26,575 nt of DNA, from assembly GCA_001579985.1 (NCBI GenBank), contig LRSR01004844.1, forward strand, positions 1-26,575, written 5' to 3'. The position numbers and the translations under genes are program-made. This DNA comes from Hypsibius dujardini. Lineage: Eukaryota; Tardigrada; Eutardigrada; Parachela; Hypsibiidae. Under the pieces are notes generated by a model, which did no database searches, was not told the origin of the DNA, and worked only from the letters and a program-made list of their open reading frames with translations. Shown piece by piece: positions 1-10,160 of this stretch (the stretch's first letter is position 1; each line of letters opens with the position of its first letter).

Positions 1-2372
1 CGAGCGACGCTTTAGCTTCCCGGCCTCGTGTGCGGCCTATTCAAAACATGTGGAAAGAGGCACCCCATAGCAGCAGCGTGTGTGCTACAGCTGTGTCGAC
101 GTTACCTTGTGGTTTGTTGGCATGCCGTGTGGGACAAATCAAAATGTTAAATTTTTCAAATTTCACATTGGCGCTCTATTCCAGCGAGAATTAAAGTTAT
201 TGCTGCACCAAAATTCATAAATGAGTGATTGATGATATTTGGTACTCTGTAGCACACTTGTTCTTTTCAATGAATCGGTCAACGGCGCCTTGGAAAAAAT
301 AACAAGTCGGATGTCCCACACGGCTTGCCAAAACTGAACTGAACTGAACAAAACTGAAACAGCGACCCATAAAGTAACCTCGGCACAGCTGGAGCACGCA
401 CGCAGTGCCGCCCATTAGTGAAGGAGAGCGTCCTACTGCTAACATAAGCAACAACATCCTTGTCCGAGCTCCCAGGGCATATGACCATTAGTGCCGCCTA
501 AGGAGCTCTCATTTGTGTGTGCACTCACTCTTGTTGGAGTACTCGATCGTATGCCTCTGAGTTTGTCTGCCCGTGGGCGCTGTTTAGCCTTTTGACAAAG
601 CTATTCCCCCAAAGTGAAATGAAAGAAAAACGCAAGAGCGAAATCTTTGAAGGCTTAGAAGACTGCAGCGATATTATGATTGCTCTCATGTACATTTCCT
701 CCCATGCAAAACGAGAGTCGTCGTGGACGCGTGGTGATGGTGAAAGACGCGCGAGCGGAGGGAATAATTGCAGTGACATATTCTGTCGTGTGTGGGGATG
801 TATCGTGTGTGCTTATGTGTATATATATATGTATGAGTTTTTGCGAGCGGAGACCTAGCTCTTCGTTCGGTCATAGTTCTAGCCCCTTTTTCTTAGGTCC
901 CTCGCGCTTGTGCTTTTTCATCTCATCTTGTGCAGTGTGCTTGCGTTCGTTCCTTCTGGGTCTCTGTCTCCCCCTTCCATACGTGAATGTCTGTGTGCGT
1001 GTGTGGCTGGTGTTGCGTGGGTGGCTTCCTGGCCTCGCCATTTCCCCTCAAGAGCTTTCTCCCTTTCTTCCTTTCTTTGAGATCCCCGGTATGACCGGTT
1101 ATACCACCGTGATCCCTCTCTCGTCCCTTTTTTCCCGTTTTCATCGAAAATTAATCGACACGGGGATCAACACTGGGATCACATCAGACCTTTCTCTCTT
1201 ATTTTGGCCAGTCTGTTTATCTCTGTCTGTACGCACACACAGAGACCCTCTTCCTGTTCCTGTGTGGCGCAGTGTGTGAGGGTTTCCGTTTTTCTTCCCT
1301 GGGTCTTCTTTTGGAGAGCCATTTACTTGGTGGCCCAGGCATCAACCGACCGCCGTCGCTCAAGCTCTACATTTGTCTTTCTCATCCACACGCATCATGT
1401 ACAATTTGTTCACACTTGTCTTAATTTGATTGTTCATTTATTTTGTTACTTCAAGTTTGACCCAATGGATTTACTGTCACAGAAGTTTAGCGGAATATTT
1501 GCCGCCGTTGTTATGCGTTGATACATTCATTGTTGGACGTTATTTTCATCGGAATATGTAGCCTCGTGTTTTTTCCGGCACGTGGACAGCTGACTTTTAA
1601 GGACCGACTCGCCGCATTCAATCGTAAAAAATGTCAGTGTCGCTAAGTGGAATTGATGTGATTGGTCTCTCGTTGGTTGGTTAGCCGGTATTCCGTTCCG
1701 GGGTCCCCTGCAGCATGGGCATTTTTGTGGGAATATTGTGATTTGATTTGACATGTGACTGAGCTCTCGCAGTGTAGAGTCTACTACTACTCTCTAACAA
1801 TACTTTTAACGAAAACGAGGGGATGAAAAGGGGAGCTATATACGAGAGCTCTTGAACTTTTGATTGTGATTAATTATGACACACACACCGCTCATACAGC
1901 CAAGATTAAAAGGAAAAGGGGGAAAGACTTTTGTGGTATGGTCGCGAATTTTCATCCCTCTTTTGTTTTAAGTGATGTGATGGTGAAAAAGGGGGACCCA
2001 AGTGGGCTCTCAATCCCATAGTGGTGGAAGAGAGCGAGACACTGTCAATTGTGTTGTGAAGGAGGAAGATTGAGGGAGGCACTACTGCAATCCATGGGGG
2101 GTTAATGTTACCGGTTTCCGGTTGGGGAGGTTTTTAATGTGCTGTTATCACTGGGAGAATTGCTCCTTGGAGGATTTGATTTGTGTGCCAGGGAAGAGAG
2201 TAAGAGGAGGCATGACTGCTGCTGAAATTATTATCAAGATGGGACTGCTAAATTGGTACATAATATACATTAGTAATCTGTGAGGTTATTTGGTCGAGCG
2301 AAATAAGGTCAATGCAATTATAGAAGTATGTAGAATTAAAAAGTGGTAATTTGTTTTGGTTTTGATTGGCAG
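1..2372. other. Upstream noncoding region of the synaptotagmin gene
   Basis: I see no convincing exon here. Open frames over about 500-1500 are pyrimidine-rich low-complexity reads (runs of Ser, Leu, Phe and Cys) with no domain and no matched splice sites. The stretch probably holds 5' intron or promoter sequence of the synaptotagmin-like gene, because the first exon I can identify (2373) is an internal exon that needs an upstream partner. An imperfect inverted repeat lies at about 74-410. Confidence 0.5.
74..410. repeat. Imperfect inverted repeat near left edge
   Basis: The left arm (about 74-141) and right arm (about 308-410) are reverse complements with mismatches. The best segment is GGCATGCCGTGTGGGAC at about 119-135, matched by GTCCCACACGGCTTGCC at about 312-328. 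A second matching block around AGCTGTG lies further out in each arm. The right arm carries extra CTGAA-type repeats. It looks like an old foldback or MITE-like insertion, but no target duplication is evident. Confidence 0.5.
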
Positions 2373-2454
2373 GATTGGGCATTGGATATCGGACTCGACG
2401 AATCAGCTCTTTTTCGGCGCACAGGAAGCTGAGCAGGAAATGATCAGATCACCG
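2373..2454 (+). CDS. Synaptotagmin-like linker exon (candidate)
   Basis: An 82-nt exon lies between a strong acceptor (TTTTGATTGGCAG) and a good donor (CCG|GTAAGC). Only one frame is open. It is entered after two bases of a codon and leaves in phase 0, which matches the phase-0 acceptor of the next exon at 4135. The 27 encoded residues (IGHWISDSTNQLFF onward, ending MIRSP) are hydrophilic and would lie in the linker between the membrane anchor and C2A. Assignment to this gene rests on phase and order. Confidence 0.6.
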
Positions 2455-5400
2455 GTAAGCTGGGCTCTTGCCCGGAAAACCTCTCCAGAGATCGATTAGA
2501 AGAGTGATTTAGAAAATTGATTTAGATAACTGATTTGAAATTGATTCGAAATTGTAAATTCCTTTTTTAGGTACTGGTGCACCTTACATAGTACACAAAT
2601 AAGCTTCTTCATTCCGTGTGCCCACAAAATAACCGTAGAACAGAAGTATTCTTTTCTCACCACCAGTGAACTGAACGTAAAAGATGTTACTAAGTGATCA
2701 AGGAAGAAAGTTAACTCTCCATCGAAGTACAAGCAATAAGACGTTCTGCAACGTTTTGATGACAAAATTGTTTACAGAGAACAATAGCATGAGGTTGCTT
2801 TTTCTTTTTAAATTTCGACCAGCCACCTTGTGGGTTTAGTTAATTTAAATACTAAAAATAAGAGCTTGAGTGTCTTCGAGTGCTTTTAGTTTGTTTAACT
2901 GGCAAATTTAAATGTATTATAAATTATAATCCTCCCGGAAGAATACAAAGTCCTAGTACAATGTATAATATATTATTTTTTGCCAATTCGAATTATCATC
3001 TTACAAGTCAGTATCAATCGCGAACCAGCATACCGAATTGTGGAATGAGTGCGATTGAATTTTATGGAGACCTCACAATAAACTGAGTAAATGCCTCTCG
3101 TTAATTTGGTGCACGGAAGCGGATGTAAAGGCATCCTTGATTTCTCCAGGATTTTGTAAACAGTCTTTTGAATCGTGCGGAATTCCCAAAAAAATTGCTG
3201 TTACCATGAACGATTTGCTGACGCGGAATTAACAAACAGCATGCTGTTATTAAATGTTCTCGTTAGAATCTTATTTCAGTGCAAGCTTTATAGACCTGCA
3301 CATATATATATATATATATATATAATACATATATCTGCGAATACAAGTGCAGCAGTGCATCTTCTCAGATAGGTACTAGTAACGGTAATTCAAATATTTA
3401 CGATAACTACAAAGTTTGTTGACATGTGAAAGTGACCTGTTTGATTGTTGATTTTACTCATACTTTGCTTTCAAGAAAAAGGAGATACTCATTTTAATTA
3501 AAACGTTTTTTAATTAAAATTCTCCAGTTTTAATTGATGCGTAATTTTTTGTTTATTTTATACCATATCAGTCGATAAGAAAAAAGGTTGCTTGCTAGGC
3601 ACTTTTTCAGTTTTTAATACAACTAATTTTTCAGTCTTCACATGCGATTGCAATTTTTTAAATCCCTTTAATAACGTGCATTGAAGTCATCGCACAATTC
3701 CCGATACCCTGCCTTTGTCCTAATTCAATTTCAGTCAAACAGATTACCAGTAAGATTAAGATTAATCTATAAATGGTAAATTTTCGTGCTTCAATAAATT
3801 TGTCGCAATTAATGACTTGAATATCTACGTCGATTAGCCATCAAAACAAACTTGCCACTCGACAGTAGAAGTAAGAGATGGTCAATGAAATTAAACAATT
3901 CAGTGCTGGAGGAAGGCAGCTTTTTTCCATCTTTTGCAAGCTCCTCGCGGTACTCGTACCATCCGGTAGACGGTCTGTGCCTCTTCAAAAAGCCGCCTCC
4001 TATTATGCAATCCACTCAATCATAATTAAATTTTCATCCTCCTCTGTGTGAGTGTGGAGTGTAGCTCCTCCCACGGACGGTGTGACTGTGAGGTGTATTA
4101 TCTAAAGGGTTTTTCTTTTGCTTTGTGGTGTTAGAGAGCACGAAGTGAGCCCTCACCGAGACCGATGATGCGTGCGCGACAGAATTCCGCCGGTGACGAG
4201 TACGCCGTGAATGGGAACAACGGCTACGGTGGGGGACCTTCCACCGGCGGCAACCGCAGCAGCGAGGATGTCGGGGAAATCCACTTCTCGATGAAGTATG
4301 ACTTCCAGCAGAACACTTTTGTCGTTCGAGTCATCGAAGCAAAACGCCTCCCTGCCAAGGACTTTTCCGGCTTCTCCGGTACGTATACAAATACATTCAT
4401 GTATGCATGACGAAAGCAGTGACGTCCTCGCAGACATACGCACCCTCCAAGTCTAGGATTAATTTCAATGGGAAAAAATCATCCATCGATTCGATTACTT
4501 ATTACTTATTATTAATTGCATTATTAACTATATTATTGTTATTACTACTTACTATTATTACTTATTACTTATTATTCTTATTACTTCTTATTACTTATTA
4601 CTTATTCTTATTAATTGCCTATTGGACAACATTCAAATCACTGCAAAAAAAGTAGCTCTCTGCTGGAATCACAAGTTCAAGTTAGACTCAGTCTTTTCAA
4701 ACGCAGGTTGTCGCTCCTTTTAAACAGCGGATGAATTTGCATTGTATATTAAATTACAAACTATTTTCTCCATTTAATTAGACCAAAGTTCTCTGAATAC
4801 TGCGTCCTATCTTAATTAAATCAAAGTAATTTGTTATAGAAATCTGTTTCATTTTAAATCACATGCAAATTTTTTCCGTTAGATGTTCAAGTAGATTTTG
4901 ACCAGAATTTATTTAAACTTAGATTTATTTCATATAGCAATATAAAAACTAAATTTCCCACCCAGGCAAAGTATCGAAGGGAGAAGATTGTTGGATCGAA
5001 AGAGGTCCCTTTTGTCATAAGGCAAGGCTGTTGCCGTGGTCCTATCTACTAATAGGATAACACTGCGCATAAAGTAATTTACCGTATAGAAATAAGGGAA
5101 CACGACCTGCTGTGTGGACACGATGACCTTCCACAATGTTCATCTAGATGGAATAAATCGGTCATTATCGCTGTCATGTACTGTACCAGTACGTAGGTTG
5201 TGCTTAATAAATTTCGGAGAAAACAAATTGTCTGTCGATTTGTGTTGAAGTGTACGCACGTTTTTGCGAGTTATCACTCTGGAGTCTTCTTTTTGGAACT
5301 TATAAATAATTCATTGCAAACTGTCGACATCCGGCGCCTCATGATAGATTCCAGTTCCCCCACCGGTTATCCTTCCCATGTTCCAGCTGGCACTACTACT

Positions 5401-7851
5401 AGTAGGGTTCTTGCATATACATGAGTATGCATATCTGCATATTAATTTATTCCTTGTAGCTTGTGTAATGTCAGTGTGAAAGATCTTGCAGTCACAGCTG
5501 GTTTCCTTCTTGTTTACGGGTTCCTCTTTGGTGTGGGCGAGGTGATAGAGGAAAACTCTCGGTGACAGGCCAAGAGGCGATGAGCCGATCAGGATCGCGT
5601 TTAGTACACTTGAATTAATTTTTGTTATCCAACAATTCACACGTACTGGAACATGGCGTCTGTCAGTGGGAGCTTGATTTTTTCCCCTTGGTCTCACATA
5701 CCCCTGCTTTTTCTCTGACAGATCCTTATTGCGTCGTTTCACTGCTTCCGAAGGACAAATATAAGCTCCAGACCAAGATCAAGAAGCGAACGCTCAACCC
5801 TCGATGGAACGAATCCTTCCTTTTTGAAGGTATATAAATAGTCCCATCCCGTCATCACATGATTTACAGATAATTTGACTTATATTATTACTTATCGCTA
5901 TACTATTATTGCCATATTACCGACTGTATATAAAAAGTTCAGTAGCCTGTAGCACCTTGCTACTAAATAGTAAATAAAACCTATTTTTCTTAGTTACACT
6001 GCAAGCAGTCGAAGCAAATGATTTCCAGTTCCGACTGACCTCAATAGTTTTTTATGAAAAATTTAACGCAGTATGGTAAATTTCGGTGAAATATTCTTTT
6101 TCAAACTGAGCTTTGCTTTCTGTGAGCGATTCTCTTTCTGAATATGAAATCGTCGGGAATTGCGCTTAACGCATTAACGCACGGTACCAGATCGGACCCG
6201 ATTTATGTGTAGATATTTTTTCTTGCATAGTATTAAGAAAAAAATAGTTTACAAATTATTTGGATAACTTTGGAAAATTTTTAATTTTTTAGCTGACCAC
6301 TGTCCACCGTCGGGTAAGACAAAAATCCGCCGATAAAAACTTTTTCCTGCACTGATCCGCACTATATTTGGTAAAAACATCAACCAATCAATCAATAAGT
6401 TTCAATAGTAGTCTGTTTTATTCATTTTTTTTACAAAAAATCAAACACCTCCTTTGACCACTGGCCACGTGCCGGCCAGCAATGCGACTCAAATAATTAT
6501 TTTTGGACATGACCAATAGATGATCGACTTAAACGATACAAAAAATACCTATACTTGAAAATTTTGGCCAACTCACAGCCTTCGGAGACCTATTTCACTC
6601 AAAAAAATGAAAAATGGTCAAGTTTGACAATTCCTGCGGGACGTTGCTCAAGCAACAAATGTCAAAACGTAATCTCTAAATTTCAGGCAACACCCAACTT
6701 TCAAAATCAGTTGACCTTAACGGAATCAATCATACCATCTTTGCGTGAAAATTTGAAGGTCGCTGTGTCGTCATTTGACGACAATGGGCGTTAACGGATT
6801 ACGTTGAAACATTTTCCCCGCCAGTTATAGAGCCGATCAGTTTTTGTGGCTCTTTTCAAGAATCATTCAAAACTGCATTCTCCGTTCATGCAAGAATATA
6901 TTGAGATCACCCATGTTGTTGGGTGAAATTACCTGCTATTATGTGTATGTTTAACGGATTATACTCCTTCTCTTTAGATTTCCCAATTGAAAAGTTAAAA
7001 ACGCGGACGCTTCACCTGCACGTGTTTGACTACGACCGCTTCAGTCGCGACGACCCAATCGGCGAACTCTTCATCCCCCTCCAGGACCTGGACTTCTCGC
7101 AGAACTACGACGTATGGAAGCCTCTCTTGCCGCCCAAATCCGAAACAAAGGTACTGTACAACAACTTTTCGGGGGGGGGGGGAAATTTTTTACAGCCTTG
7201 TAATAAGAGTCATCACGCCAGCTATTATTTCTCGTTTCTCTCTCGCCCGAATTCGCAGAACAAATACGGTGAAATATTGCTCTCCCTCAAATACCATGTT
7301 ACGGCCAGCCAATTGACCGTCAACATCATTAAGTGTAAGGACCTCCGGATACAAGATATCGCCACCCATTCCAGTGGTAAAGGATAAAACATGACGCTTT
7401 CCTTTTTACGTACAAGCAAAAATAACATTGACACCTTAAAACATTTGGGTTATTACTTCTTTGAAGATCCTTACGTGAAAATATGGTTAATGATATCCGG
7501 GAAGAAGGTGGAGAAGAAAAAGACTAAGATCTACATGCGGGACCTCAATCCCACCTTCAACGAGGCCTTCACGTTCAGCGTGTCTGTGGATCAAATTCGC
7601 GAGACTTCACTCTTGATTACCGTTATGGATTACGACAAAATCGGTCGAAATGTACGTTTTTATGTGGGAAAAATGAGAGGGAGCTTTTCGGCTTTTTCTT
7701 TATTTAAAAGATCTTTTTTTTGGCGTAGGATTTGATAGGTCGGATTATCCTGTCCAGCCGGAGTGATCCCGCTGCGGTGGCGCATTGGAATGCGATGCTG
7801 CAGTACCCCAAGGAGGCCGTCTCCCAATGGCACACCCTCAAAGATGATTAG
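2373..7851 (+). CDS. Synaptotagmin-7-like protein (linker, C2A, C2B), 5' end missing
   Basis: This is a calcium and phospholipid sensor of regulated exocytosis and lysosome or vesicle fusion, membrane-anchored in known relatives. Seven exons join in phase: 2373-2454, 4135-4378, 5722-5829, 6978-7150, 7259-7376, 7467-7651 and 7729-7851, giving 343 residues ending in TAG. C2A has loop 1 LPAKDFSGFSDPYC, nearly the SYT7 signature, and loop 3 FDYDRFSRDDPIG, with five acidic calcium ligands. C2B has the polybasic strand KKVEKKKTK, loop 3 MDYDKIGRNDLIG and the typical WHTLK end. The transmembrane exon seen in the family is not visible and should lie upstream of 2373, perhaps outside the window. Resemblance is closer to SYT7 than to SYT1, from family knowledge and not from a search. 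Confidence 0.92.
2455..4134 (+). other. Intron of the synaptotagmin-like gene
   Basis: This is AT-rich sequence with no supported exon. It contains an (AT)n microsatellite at 3302-3324. Small TTAATTAAAA palindromes lie near 3490-3535. Confidence 0.6.
3302..3324. repeat. (AT)n microsatellite
   Basis: An uninterrupted AT dinucleotide run in an intron. Confidence 0.95.
4135..4378 (+). CDS. Synaptotagmin-like exon: linker and first half of C2A
   Basis: The acceptor is GTGTTAG|AGAG and the donor TCCG|GTACGT, phase 0 in and phase 1 out. The exon reads RARSEPSPRPMMRARQ, then a Gly/Asn-rich linker, then the first C2A strands (GEIHFSMKYDF, FVVRVIEAKRLPAKDFSGFS). The ATG pair at 4165-4170 could be an alternative start giving an anchorless form, since it directly precedes the linker. 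The upstream 30 bases are open and in frame, so I treat this as an internal exon. Confidence 0.88.
4379..5721 (+). other. Intron of the synaptotagmin-like gene
   Basis: No further exon is supported. A TTAC/TTA-rich simple-sequence tract occupies 4495-4617. The open frame on the other strand across 5311-5742 overlaps a real exon and has no matched splice sites. Confidence 0.6.
4495..4617. repeat. TTAC/TTA-rich microsatellite
   Basis: This is an imperfect run of TTAC, TTATT and TTA units of about 120 bp inside an intron. Confidence 0.85.
5722..5829 (+). CDS. Synaptotagmin-like exon: middle of C2A
   Basis: The acceptor TTTTTCTCTGACAG is followed by ATCC, which completes the GAT codon begun in the previous exon and gives DPYC of calcium-binding loop 1. 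The exon continues through the basic strand KDKYKLQTKIKKRTLNPRWN and ends ESFLFE plus one base at GAAG|GTATAT. The LNPRWNESF block is the standard C2 WNE-type motif. Confidence 0.93.
5830..6977 (+). other. Intron of the synaptotagmin-like gene, possible TTAA-bounded insertion
   Basis: No exon is seen. Two TTAA sites followed inward by CGC (6174-6177 and, on the other strand, 6791-6794) bracket about 620 bp that could be an old piggyBac-type non-autonomous element. The terminal similarity is only a few bases. Confidence 0.25.
6978..7150 (+). CDS. Synaptotagmin-like exon: C-terminal half of C2A
   Basis: The acceptor is CTTCTCTTTAG. The exon encodes DFPIEKLKTRTLHLHVFDYD and then RFSRDDPIGELFIPLQ, covering calcium loop 3 and the last strands of C2A, and exits in phase 0 at ACAAAG|GTACTG. 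The following intron is only 108 bp and carries a run of 12 G at 7171-7182. Confidence 0.93.
7171..7182. repeat. G12 homopolymer in a short intron
   Basis: Twelve consecutive G residues lie 20 bases after a synaptotagmin splice donor. The exact length may be unreliable because homopolymers are error-prone in sequencing. Confidence 0.9.
7259..7376 (+). CDS. Synaptotagmin-like exon: start of C2B
   Basis: The acceptor is GAATTCGCAG. The exon encodes NKYGEILLSLKYHVTASQ and then LTVNIIKCKDLRIQDIATHS, the first C2B strands up to loop 1. The chosen donor, AGTG|GTAAAG, restores the DPYV aspartate but leaves one residue more than usual between the loop-1 aspartates. A second in-phase GT lies three bases upstream. 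Confidence 0.9.
7467..7651 (+). CDS. Synaptotagmin-like exon: middle of C2B
   Basis: The acceptor is CTTCTTTGAAG. The exon encodes DPYVKIWLM, the polybasic KKVEKKKTK, LNPTFNEAFTF and the loop-3 core VMDYDKIGRN, and leaves in phase 0 at AAAT|GTACGT. The polybasic strand is the known site for PIP2, SNARE and AP-2 contacts in synaptotagmin C2B domains. Confidence 0.93.
7729..7851 (+). CDS. Synaptotagmin-like terminal exon
   Basis: The acceptor is TTTTTTTTGGCGTAG. The exon encodes DLIGRIILSSRSDP, AAVAHWNAMLQYPKE and the C-terminal QWHTLKDD followed by TAG. The HW and WHxL positions are standard for the end of synaptotagmin C2B. No classical AATAAA is seen close to the stop; AATAAT occurs near 8027. 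Confidence 0.93.
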   Translation, partial: DLIGRIILSSRSDPAAVAHWNAMLQYPKEAVSQWHTLKDD

Positions 7852-8896
7852 TTTTGTTTTATTACAATTTTTTTAACAGTACATCGTACATTTTACGTGT
7901 TGGTTGGTTAATTAATCTCTCTCTCTCTCACATGCGGGCAAATGTGAAGGGCCGGCGGGTGTGGTTAGCCCAAATGAGGGGCGAGGCATATTATAGTATT
8001 GGCGAGAGAATTAAGATAACTGAGAAATAATAATGCTTGATGGTGCATCCAGGCGTAAAGAGGTGTGGTGTGTACGTACTGTAAACGTCTGCAACAAATT
8101 ACAGGGTAACACGTTTTGCCCTACGCAGGCCCGCACATTTTTGATTTTATTAACTCAGACTTTTTCTCCCATAATTAATTCGATACTTGCACTTTTTCTC
8201 AAGTTTTTGAGGATATTTGTACTTGGAACTTCAAAAACCAACCCTCTCCTTTGATTGTCCACAAGTAAAACCTTACCCTACCAGACTTCACTAAATTCCA
8301 CATGAGAACGAGATTATACGGGTATTCCTTTGTAATGTATCATTTCGTAGTTCAATATCTATAACAGTTCGTTCCAAACATCTCATATATCATCATTTAC
8401 AGTAGATGTTTTCATGCTGCAGTGTGTTAGGACTGTAGACGATTAAATGTTTTGTTAACTGAATCTGATATATCTCATTGTGAACTTTGGGTTTCGGCTG
8501 GAAAATTCATAAACGTTTAGAATGACCACCATTTTTACTTTTAAAAATCTTCGTATTCGTATTCGTAATAGTCGAGACTATTGTCGACGATGCAGCTTTT
8601 AATCCCTTAAAAATTAAATTTCTGCATTTTGTTTCACCAGTAATATTTGGGCTTCCGCAATAATTCCGTTGAGAAATAATCAGTAGTGCCTAGCTTAATT
8701 AAAAAAATCGCCAATTCAACGTGATTGTTTCATGCAATGATCTTTTGAGGCTCAAGAAAAAAATTTACAAATACATCCTTAATTAAACGGGTAAAATCCA
8801 ATTGTTGTATGCAAAAAAGAGACTGTCACCATACTTTTTCAAAAATAAATTATGTATGAACAAAAGACTTAAGCACGGTTACTCCTTACAAGGGAA
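7852..8896. other. Intergenic / 3' flank of the synaptotagmin-like gene
   Basis: AT-rich sequence with a short (CT)n run at 7917-7929. I see no gene. The 3' UTR probably occupies the first part, but no polyadenylation signal can be fixed. Confidence 0.5.
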
Positions 8897-9384
8897 TTCC
8901 ACCACTCTCGAAAGTGAAATCTTGCACATCTGTTAATTTTGTAGTGTGCGTCCATATTATGTGATGCCATTTTCATCGAGAAAAAAAAATAAAAACGTGT
9001 GGAAACCAAATTTTCTAAAAATAAAAATGTACTACGTGGTGGTAAATAGATGGCGCTGCTAATGTTACCGTATACCGCGTCAGTTGATTGCTACATTGCT
9101 ACATTGATTACTACATGTGTCGGTGTTACTACTAACTGTATAGTCCTTGTCAATGACAGAAACGAACCAATAACAACTGTAGCCGAATAAATCCATCAAC
9201 TGACACGGCATACGGTAACATTAACAGCGCCATCTATGTACCACCACGTAGTACATTTTTATTTTTAGAAAATTGTTTCCACACGTTTTTTTTTTTTTTT
9301 CTCGATGGAAATGGCATCAAATAATATGGACGCACACTACAAAATTAACAGATGTACAAGAATTCACCTTCGAGAGTGGTGGAA
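8897..9384. mobile_element. Inverted-repeat (MITE/foldback) element, about 488 bp
   Basis: The left arm (8897-about 9090) and right arm (about 9195-9384) are near-perfect reverse complements, beginning TTCCACCACTCTCGAA at each end. Shared blocks include TAGTGTGCGTCCATATTAT, AAAATGTACTACGTGGTGG and the TAGATGGCGCTG segment. The 104-nt centre is unique. It codes for nothing visible, so it would be a non-autonomous DNA element. No clear target-site duplication is seen, and the superfamily is unknown. Confidence 0.8.
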
Positions 9385-9799
9385 CACGTCAACGTAAACA
9401 CTGGTCAAACGCGACAAACGATAGATGGCGCCATCATAGCCGGAAAGTTCCACTCGCTAATAATACGGCACGACTTTTATATGACCGGTACCACGATCAA
9501 CAACGACTGGCTGGTTTTCTAGTATCACTTTACTCTCTTTAATTTTCTCTTGCAGTTCGCTGTTTACGCCTATACATCCTGTTATTGTATGATTTCAATT
9601 CATACTCGTGTGAGAGATTATGGGCGCCTGGACAGAAACAGCAAACCCTGGCCAGTTTCTCTGCCAACTGTAATACACTAGCATTTCAAGGGCCCTATTG
9701 TGTGGTACGAGTGTACCAATGTGTCTAGCACCGCAAGGCTTATGCAAGAAATAAAGGGCCGCATACGGGGAATAATTTCTCACTGTCTCTCAGTTATCA
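9385..9799. other. Noncoding stretch before the tRNA
   Basis: No gene is supported. A second TAGATGGCGCC word occurs just outside the inverted-repeat element, near 9422. Confidence 0.4.
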
Positions 9800-9903
9800 G
9801 GGCTAATAGTCTAGGGGTATGATACCCGCTTCGGGCGTTCAGTCCGGCGCTGCTCAGCGTCAGAAGCTGCGGGTGGTCCCCGGTTCAAATCCGGGTTAGC
9901 CCC
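9800..9903 (+). tRNA. tRNA-Pro (anticodon CGG) with 32-nt intron
   Basis: The cloverleaf folds fully. The acceptor GGGCTAA (9800-9806) pairs with TTAGCCC (9896-9902), with discriminator C at 9903. The anticodon stem CCCGC (9825-9829) pairs with GCGGG (9869-9873). The loop TTCGGG places anticodon CGG at 9832-9834, and the T arm is CCCGG-TTCAAAT-CCGGG. A 32-nt intron (9836-9867) sits at the canonical position after base 37, contains CCG that can pair with the anticodon, and has a small CGCTG/CAGCG hairpin. The B box GGTTCAAATCC is good, and a T6 run at 9905-9910 would terminate Pol III. Mature length is 72 nt before CCA addition. Confidence 0.93.
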
Positions 9904-9904
9904 A

Positions 9905-9910
9905 TTTTTT
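9905..9910 (+). terminator. RNA polymerase III terminator
   Basis: TTTTTT begins two bases after the tRNA-Pro discriminator base, the usual Pol III stop. Confidence 0.8.
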
Positions 9911-10082
9911 GGTTTTTCTCCCTACTTTCTAATTATTAAATGCCTTTTTCATAACTTAATTCATTTCTGAAACCTCTTTGACGAAGCATTTCTCAACAAG
10001 ATAATTAATATCCATATAGATGAACTCCGGGAACTAGTATACTGGTTGATGGTATGATGGTACAATTCACCAATCAATTGAC

Positions 10083-10160
10083 AATTAGGGGTTTAAAACC
10101 CGGCGCTGTGTATAGCGTAAAAAGCTGCGGGTGGTCCCCGGCTCAAATCCGGGTTAGGCC
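10083..10160 (+). pseudogene. Decayed tandem copy of tRNA-Pro
   Basis: The 3' half (AAGCTGCGGGTGGTCCCCGG, then CTCAAATCCGGG) matches the upstream tRNA-Pro almost exactly at an offset of 258 bp. The acceptor 5' strand is unrecognisable, and the segment holding the anticodon and the first part of the intron is deleted, so no functional tRNA can form. The 3' end now reads TTAGGCC. Downstream flanks of the two copies also match, which shows tandem duplication of a larger unit and not retroposition. Confidence 0.85.

Noticed and set aside
680-1279. Long plus-strand open frame (199 codons)
   Set aside because: It is pyrimidine-rich low-complexity sequence giving Ser/Leu/Phe/Cys strings, with no domain, no splice sites and no similarity to the membrane anchor expected for a synaptotagmin.
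3285-3330. CRISPR-like or regulatory repeat
   Set aside because: It is only an (AT)n microsatellite; no spacer-repeat structure exists anywhere in the window.
5311-5742. Minus-strand open frame of 143 codons
   Set aside because: It overlaps a definite C2A exon on the plus strand and has no recognisable motif.
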